DNA from: Centaurea solstitialis
Lineage: Eukaryota > Streptophyta > Magnoliopsida > Asterales > Asteraceae
Assembly (NCBI GenBank): GCA_030169165.1
Contig: CM058044.1
Span: 47,360,443-47,424,442 of the forward strand
Direction of reading: 5' to 3'
Length of the DNA stretch: 64,000 nucleotides
This document shows, one piece after another, positions 60,062-64,000 of this stretch. The stretch's first letter is position 1. Every line of letters begins with the position of its first letter. The notes under the pieces were generated by a model. The model was not told the DNA's origin. It saw only the letters and a list, made by a program, of their open reading frames with translations, and made no database searches. Both the position numbers and the translations under genes were made by a program.

Positions 60062-60470
60062 CTTTTTGTTTCTGCTATACTAAAAACACAATAAATGTTT
60101 ACAATCAATTCAATTCTAAAGCACAGGATATTATATCTTCAGCACAATCAGATGAGTTCTAGTTCTAAACTAAGCTATCTTAATGATTCTATGCATCAAT
60201 TCATGAACAATTAACAGAGATAAAGCTAGAAAATTTTAAGCCTTTTTAGACCTAACTGTTTGTGGATCCAGATGAAATTGGTGAATTGCAGAAAGGCAAA
60301 ATAGAATGTGAACCCTAAGTATGTATACATTTCATAAATTAAATGGAAAGATGAATAGAGATCGAAAGAACCTGCAAAATTAGGGCAAAGTGCAGCTGCT
60401 CTTCTTGCTTCTGGTGATGGATGATTATGGTCGAAATGAAACCCTAGTTCAGTTTATAGCGTAGTTTTAT
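60062..60470 (-). promoter_or_regulatory. S20 5' UTR intron and telo-box
   Basis: On the minus strand a noncoding first exon near 60460-60373 ends GCAG before GTTCTT, and the acceptor TTTTTAG lies about 19 bases before the ATG, defining a leader intron of about 290 bp. AAACCCTAG (60439-60447, plus strand) is a telo-box-like motif common in plant ribosomal protein promoters. Confidence 0.65.
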
Positions 60471-60755
60471 GGAAGATAAAGGCCCATCTAAGTGAAATCT
60501 GGGCTTAACCAATTAAGCCCATTAAAGTGAAATCCGGCCCATTATTAAGATACAACCAAAATCAACTAAAAATACATGATTTTATTATTATCTTTTTGAA
60601 AGGGTGTTGGGGCCGAAACCCGACTAATTCCTGAGTCCAAGTGTGGCCCCATGTAAATGTCCTCAGGCATGCGCACGTGAAGGTTTGAACTCGGTTAGGC
60701 CACTATGAACTTTCGACCGATAATCAATCCGTCACAGCACTGGAAGACCATGATT
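60471..60755. other. Intergenic
   Basis: No gene. A GC-richer part at 60600-60720 (GGGGCCGAAACCCGACTAAT) may belong to another transposon end. Confidence 0.35.
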
Positions 60756-60758
60756 TTA

Positions 60759-61046
60759 GGCCATCCACAGCCGTACAGGTCATACCACCTGTACAGGCTG
60801 CCACCTCAACGCCATATCAGCTTTACCACTACCTTACCATTTCATCCACAACCGTACAGGTCATACAACCTGTATTATTTAAATTATATATATATATGTA
60901 TTCTGTATGTATATATATGTGTATGTGTGTTTGGCATTTGTTACCGCCTGCAAGAAGTCACCGTTGAGCTCCCTTGCAGGTCCACCACGGTGGTGTTACC
61001 ATCTACAAGGTGTATAGGCTCCAAACCGACTTGACTGCGGATGGCC
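60759..61046. mobile_element. PIF/Harbinger-type MITE, 288 bp
   Basis: The ends GGCCATCCACAGCCG and the complement of GACTGCGGATGGCC pair, flanked by TTA on both sides (60756-60758, 61047-61049). Inside, GTACAGGTCATACCACCTGT-like palindromes occur twice. Confidence 0.85.
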
Positions 61047-61049
61047 TTA

Positions 61050-61551
61050 TTATTTCTTGACGATTAATTAACAAAGTTTTAATTTTGGACAAAATTATCC
61101 AATTAATATTAATGTCATAATAATAATCAAGGTTGAGATCTATGAAAGATTCCTTTGATAGTCTTCTTTTTCTTTAGAGCTTCTTTGCTTACCACATAAG
61201 AATGTATGTAGAAAACAATTATGGGTTATTTATTTTTATTTTGATTCAATATGCATCTTAATGAACAATTATTTGCACACATATGTTAGCTTATTTACTT
61301 TTATTTTTATTGAATTTGCATCTTAATGAACAATTATTTGCATCTTCATATCCAATCCTTTGCAATTGTTTAAGCTAACATTGTGTTCACAAAACTCGTT
61401 TTACAAACAAAGGAAAGGAAAAAATATTGTGGTGAATGGGAGAAAAGTAAATTTAGAAGAGAAATAAAAGAATAAAAGGTAATTATAAGTTTACTTTCAA
61501 AACTTTCCTCTAATTTTAAAAGAAAAATAATAGTACTAATTTAAAAATTTC
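61050..61551. other. AT-rich intergenic
   Basis: No gene. A near-duplicate phrase, CATCTTAATGAACAATTATT, occurs at about 61253 and 61319. Confidence 0.4.
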
Positions 61552-61554
61552 TAA

Positions 61555-61875
61555 GAGCATCCACAGTGGTGGAACCTCCAAAAACCCCACTTACCATATT
61601 TTTTCCTACCACGTCATTGTCATCTCAACAAACCAAGAACCTCCTTAAAACACTACAATTGAAGTTCTTACAAAAACCTCACTTCCTCTTCTTGTTTATA
61701 ATATAATTTTTATTTATGTAAACCATTATATAACAGAAAAGAAAAGTATTACAAGAACCTGGGTTCTTGTTCAAGCACCCGGGTTCCAATAAGAACCTGT
61801 GACTGGGCAAGAACCTCTGTCTCACAGTGGAGGTTCTTGTAAGAACCTCACGAAGAACCTCCATCGTGAATGCTC
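61555..61875. mobile_element. PIF/Harbinger-type MITE, 321 bp
   Basis: The left end GAGCATCCACAGTGGTGGAA and the right end complementing GAGCATTCACGATGGAGGTT are inverted repeats. TAA flanks both sides (61552-61554, 61876-61878). The interior repeats AAGAACCT and AGGTTCTT. Confidence 0.88.
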
Positions 61876-61878
61876 TAA

Positions 61879-62512
61879 ACCACCTAACTTTTCATAACGG
61901 ATGGATCTTTTTGATAAATTTCTAAGTTCTAACTTCTTAATTTATCGGAATTATTATTTATAAAAAATGACATTTTCCTTATCTAAAAACACGGAATAAA
62001 AAATCTTTAGTTTTCTTTCTTTTATTTTTATTTCGAAAACATAAACGAAAGGGTTAATTTTCTTAGGTATCAGTACCCGACCCATAAACATCACATCAGC
62101 TTTTCTGCAACCCCACAATAAGCCATCTGGAACCCTCTCTCATTAGTACCCGAACCTCCTAACCCTCTCACTTTTTTAAACACACCACCCACACACAAAA
62201 CTCACCACTTGAGCGATGTGGGGAAGCCGTTAAGCCTAAACCTGCCCAACCCGCTGGAGGGTAGCGGCACCCGTGGAAGCCACCGGCTTCAACCCTCCCA
62301 ACCCCGTTGCCCCGGTACGCATAGCCTTACGACGAACAAGTGAAGAAACATATTGTTAAGACTTAACAAAATAGCTTTACTAAACTTGAATTAATTAATT
62401 AGGGAATCCTCCTAAACAAGTGGTACACATCTACGTTAGCCTTCAATATAAACAAAACCAACGCAAAAATTAAGTCAAAGCATTAGCATTAGCATTAGCA
62501 TTAGCTAGCTTC
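61879..62512. other. Intergenic and 3' flank of SD3-1
   Basis: No gene. The tandem hexamer GCATTA repeats four times near 62480-62502 within the probable 3' UTR of the minus-strand gene. Confidence 0.45.
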
Positions 62513-64000
62513 CTAACCCTCCGACTCCGACCCCGACCCTGACCCTTCACCATCTTCTTCCTCTTTCCGGCAAGCGTTAGGTGGTGGCGGAGGATCCACC
62601 GCCACCGCACCCTCTAACACGTTCACTATCTCTCCCATTGGAGGCCGCATCCTCTCATCCCCCTGAAAACACCAAAACATTATTCTCAAAACACGCTCCA
62701 ACGCCTCCCCGTCAACACCACCATCTATCGTCTTATCGACAATCTCGGCGGCATCGCCGCAAGCCCATTTCTCGTAAGCCCAATCACAACCACCGTCGAC
62801 CTTCGGATCGCCGCTTACGACCGCCAAGACCACGGCCCCGAAGTCGAGTATGTCCCTCGCACCCACTCCACTTCCATCGCCGAGAAAACCTCCCAACCCG
62901 AATTCGGTAACTTTAGCTTCTAAATTCTCGTCCAAAACCACGTTTTTGCAACACAAGCTTCCGTGGCCGACGAACTCTCGACACCCCATGTGTAAGTACG
63001 AAAGTGCCCTCGCAACGGCTAAACAAAGATCCAACCTTTTCCTCCATGTTAGCTGCTTGCGTATCACTGGGTCTTCCAAACACTTTTCGAGCGAGCCGTT
63101 CTTCAAGAACTCGAAAACCAGAAAACGGTAACTCGAATCGCAACAGTAACCTTCTAATCTCACCAGATTCTTGTGATGAATGCTTCCGAGTTTCAGAACC
63201 CCGTGGCGGAACTTCCTTGGATCCACGTTGAGGGCGCTATAGTCTTTTACCACAATGGCCTGGTTTTCCGGGAGGACGCCTTTGAACGTACTTTCCCCGA
63301 TCCGGTGCTTGAAGTTCTCGGTGACGTCCTTCACTTCGTCATACGACAAAGCAAGAAAAACACTCGTCTCGGGGCAGTCTCCTTTGCGGATCGAAGAAGC
63401 TCGAGTTGTGACACGGGTTCTCCTCCGATATACCCAGAAACCCATTAGCGCGAAATGAATCACGATGAACACAGTGATCGTTCCGCCACCGACTCCAACC
63501 ACGCAAGAAACGCAAATCCTGTTGTGTGCGTCTTTTCTCGGAGGAGCGTTTTGCGACGGAGTTGCCGGTTTTAGAAAATTGGGTATGACAGCAATGGGAT
63601 CGGTGCATCTTTTCACGAAAGAAACGGCAGTCACCGACGAACCCAACTGACCGCTAACGTATTGCGTTTTCTTGATCCGGCATTTCGCGGTGCCATCATT
63701 CATGAAGGTTGCGGCGGTGCAAAGACGATCATCTTGGCATAAGCGTTGACACTGAGCGGAGCTAACTTGCGAGATGATCGTCTCATTCGGTGGGTAGATC
63801 GCGTATAACGACGTATGATCGAGTTTAACGATGTAAGAACCCGATTTACAGTTTTGCTGATAAGGAAGCAAGCACTTGGAAGAAGGAACCGATGATATAG
63901 AAAATGGACATTTACAAACCGGAAGTCCCGATTCGTTAAACGCACAAATTCCGGTCGACCCACAAGTTGCGAAAACGTCACATTGGTTCTCGACAGCTTG
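62513..64000 (-). CDS. G-type lectin receptor-like pseudokinase (SD3-1 type), 5' end missing
   Basis: Single-pass plasma-membrane receptor-like protein. Only the C-terminal 495 residues are inside the window; the frame is open to the right edge, so the N-terminal signal peptide and lectin domain lie outside. Visible: the end of the EGF/S-locus region (NQCDVFATCG, CKCPFSI), a PAN domain (CQRLCQDDRLCTAATF), a transmembrane span (TITVFIVIHFALMGFWVY) with a basic stop-transfer YRRRTR, then a kinase-like domain. The glycine loop is lost (IGESTFKGVL). The catalytic HRD is HGS (HGSLCCKNVVLD) and the DFG is EFG. The ATP-lysine candidate remains (VVKDY). It is therefore a likely pseudokinase, as I recall for Arabidopsis SD3-1. 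The acidic tail (GSGSGSESEG) ends at the TAG. The stretch is intronless. Confidence 0.88.
   Translation of the reverse strand, partial: QAVENQCDVFATCGSTGICAFNESGLPVCKCPFSISSVPSSKCLLPYQQNCKSGSYIVKLDHTSLYAIYPPNETIISQVSSAQCQRLCQDDRLCTAATFMNDGTAKCRIKKTQYVSGQLGSSVTAVSFVKRCTDPIAVIPNFLKPATPSQNAPPRKDAHNRICVSCVVGVGGGTITVFIVIHFALMGFWVYRRRTRVTTRASSIRKGDCPETSVFLALSYDEVKDVTENFKHRIGESTFKGVLPENQAIVVKDYSALNVDPRKFRHGVLKLGSIHHKNLVRLEGYCCDSSYRFLVFEFLKNGSLEKCLEDPVIRKQLTWRKRLDLCLAVARALSYLHMGCREFVGHGSLCCKNVVLDENLEAKVTEFGLGGFLGDGSGVGARDILDFGAVVLAVVSGDPKVDGGCDWAYEKWACGDAAEIVDKTIDGGVDGEALERVLRIMFWCFQGDERMRPPMGEIVNVLEGAVAVDPPPPPNACRKEEEDGEGSGSGSESEG

Overview
The window is nuclear DNA of a flowering plant. Its genes have GT-AG introns, the intergenic DNA is AT-rich and packed with transposons, and the proteins belong to typical plant families. 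A daisy-family (Asteraceae) genome is my best guess. The third ORF of the large retrotransposon resembles, from memory, a protein family abundant in Asteraceae proteomes and often mislabelled 'synaptobrevin, longin-like'. That placement is recall, not a search.

Left part (1-21 kb): a local cluster of short-chain dehydrogenase/reductase (SDR) genes on the + strand. Copies at 1576-3105 and 18193-20503 look intact, with three exons in the same phases. The copy at 14321-16119 is broken by a 710-bp PIF/Harbinger-type MITE in exon 1. A fourth copy, near 10482-11387, is a decayed exon 3 carrying a hAT-type MITE. Flanking DNA is shared between copies, so the cluster grew by segmental duplication. A DC1 (Cys/His-rich zinc finger) gene at 8219-10301 sits inside the cluster and carries an apparent frameshift.

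Middle (21-47 kb): a 1.4-kb Mutator-like non-autonomous element with long inverted repeats and a 9-bp target duplication, a possible LINE tail, a two-exon remorin gene, about 8 kb of gene-poor DNA, and a complete 10.55-kb Ty1/copia element of Sirevirus type. The latter has two 536-bp LTRs that I read as identical, a 5-bp target duplication, and intact gag, pol and a large third ORF of 1049 aa. A TATA box lies about 110 bp before the third ORF.

Right part (47-64 kb): guanylate kinase (ten coding exons, 392 aa), ribosomal protein uS10/S20 (minus strand) and the 3' part of a PAN-domain lectin-receptor pseudokinase resembling SD3-1 (minus strand, running off the right edge). Remorin, guanylate kinase and SD3-1 occur in the same order as three neighbouring Arabidopsis genes recalled as At2g41870, At2g41880 and At2g41890. 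The gene order therefore looks ancient, with the retrotransposon and many MITEs inserted between the genes.

I counted more than twenty small non-autonomous elements. For several the insertion boundaries can be fixed to the base from target duplications or from an empty duplicated copy in the same window.
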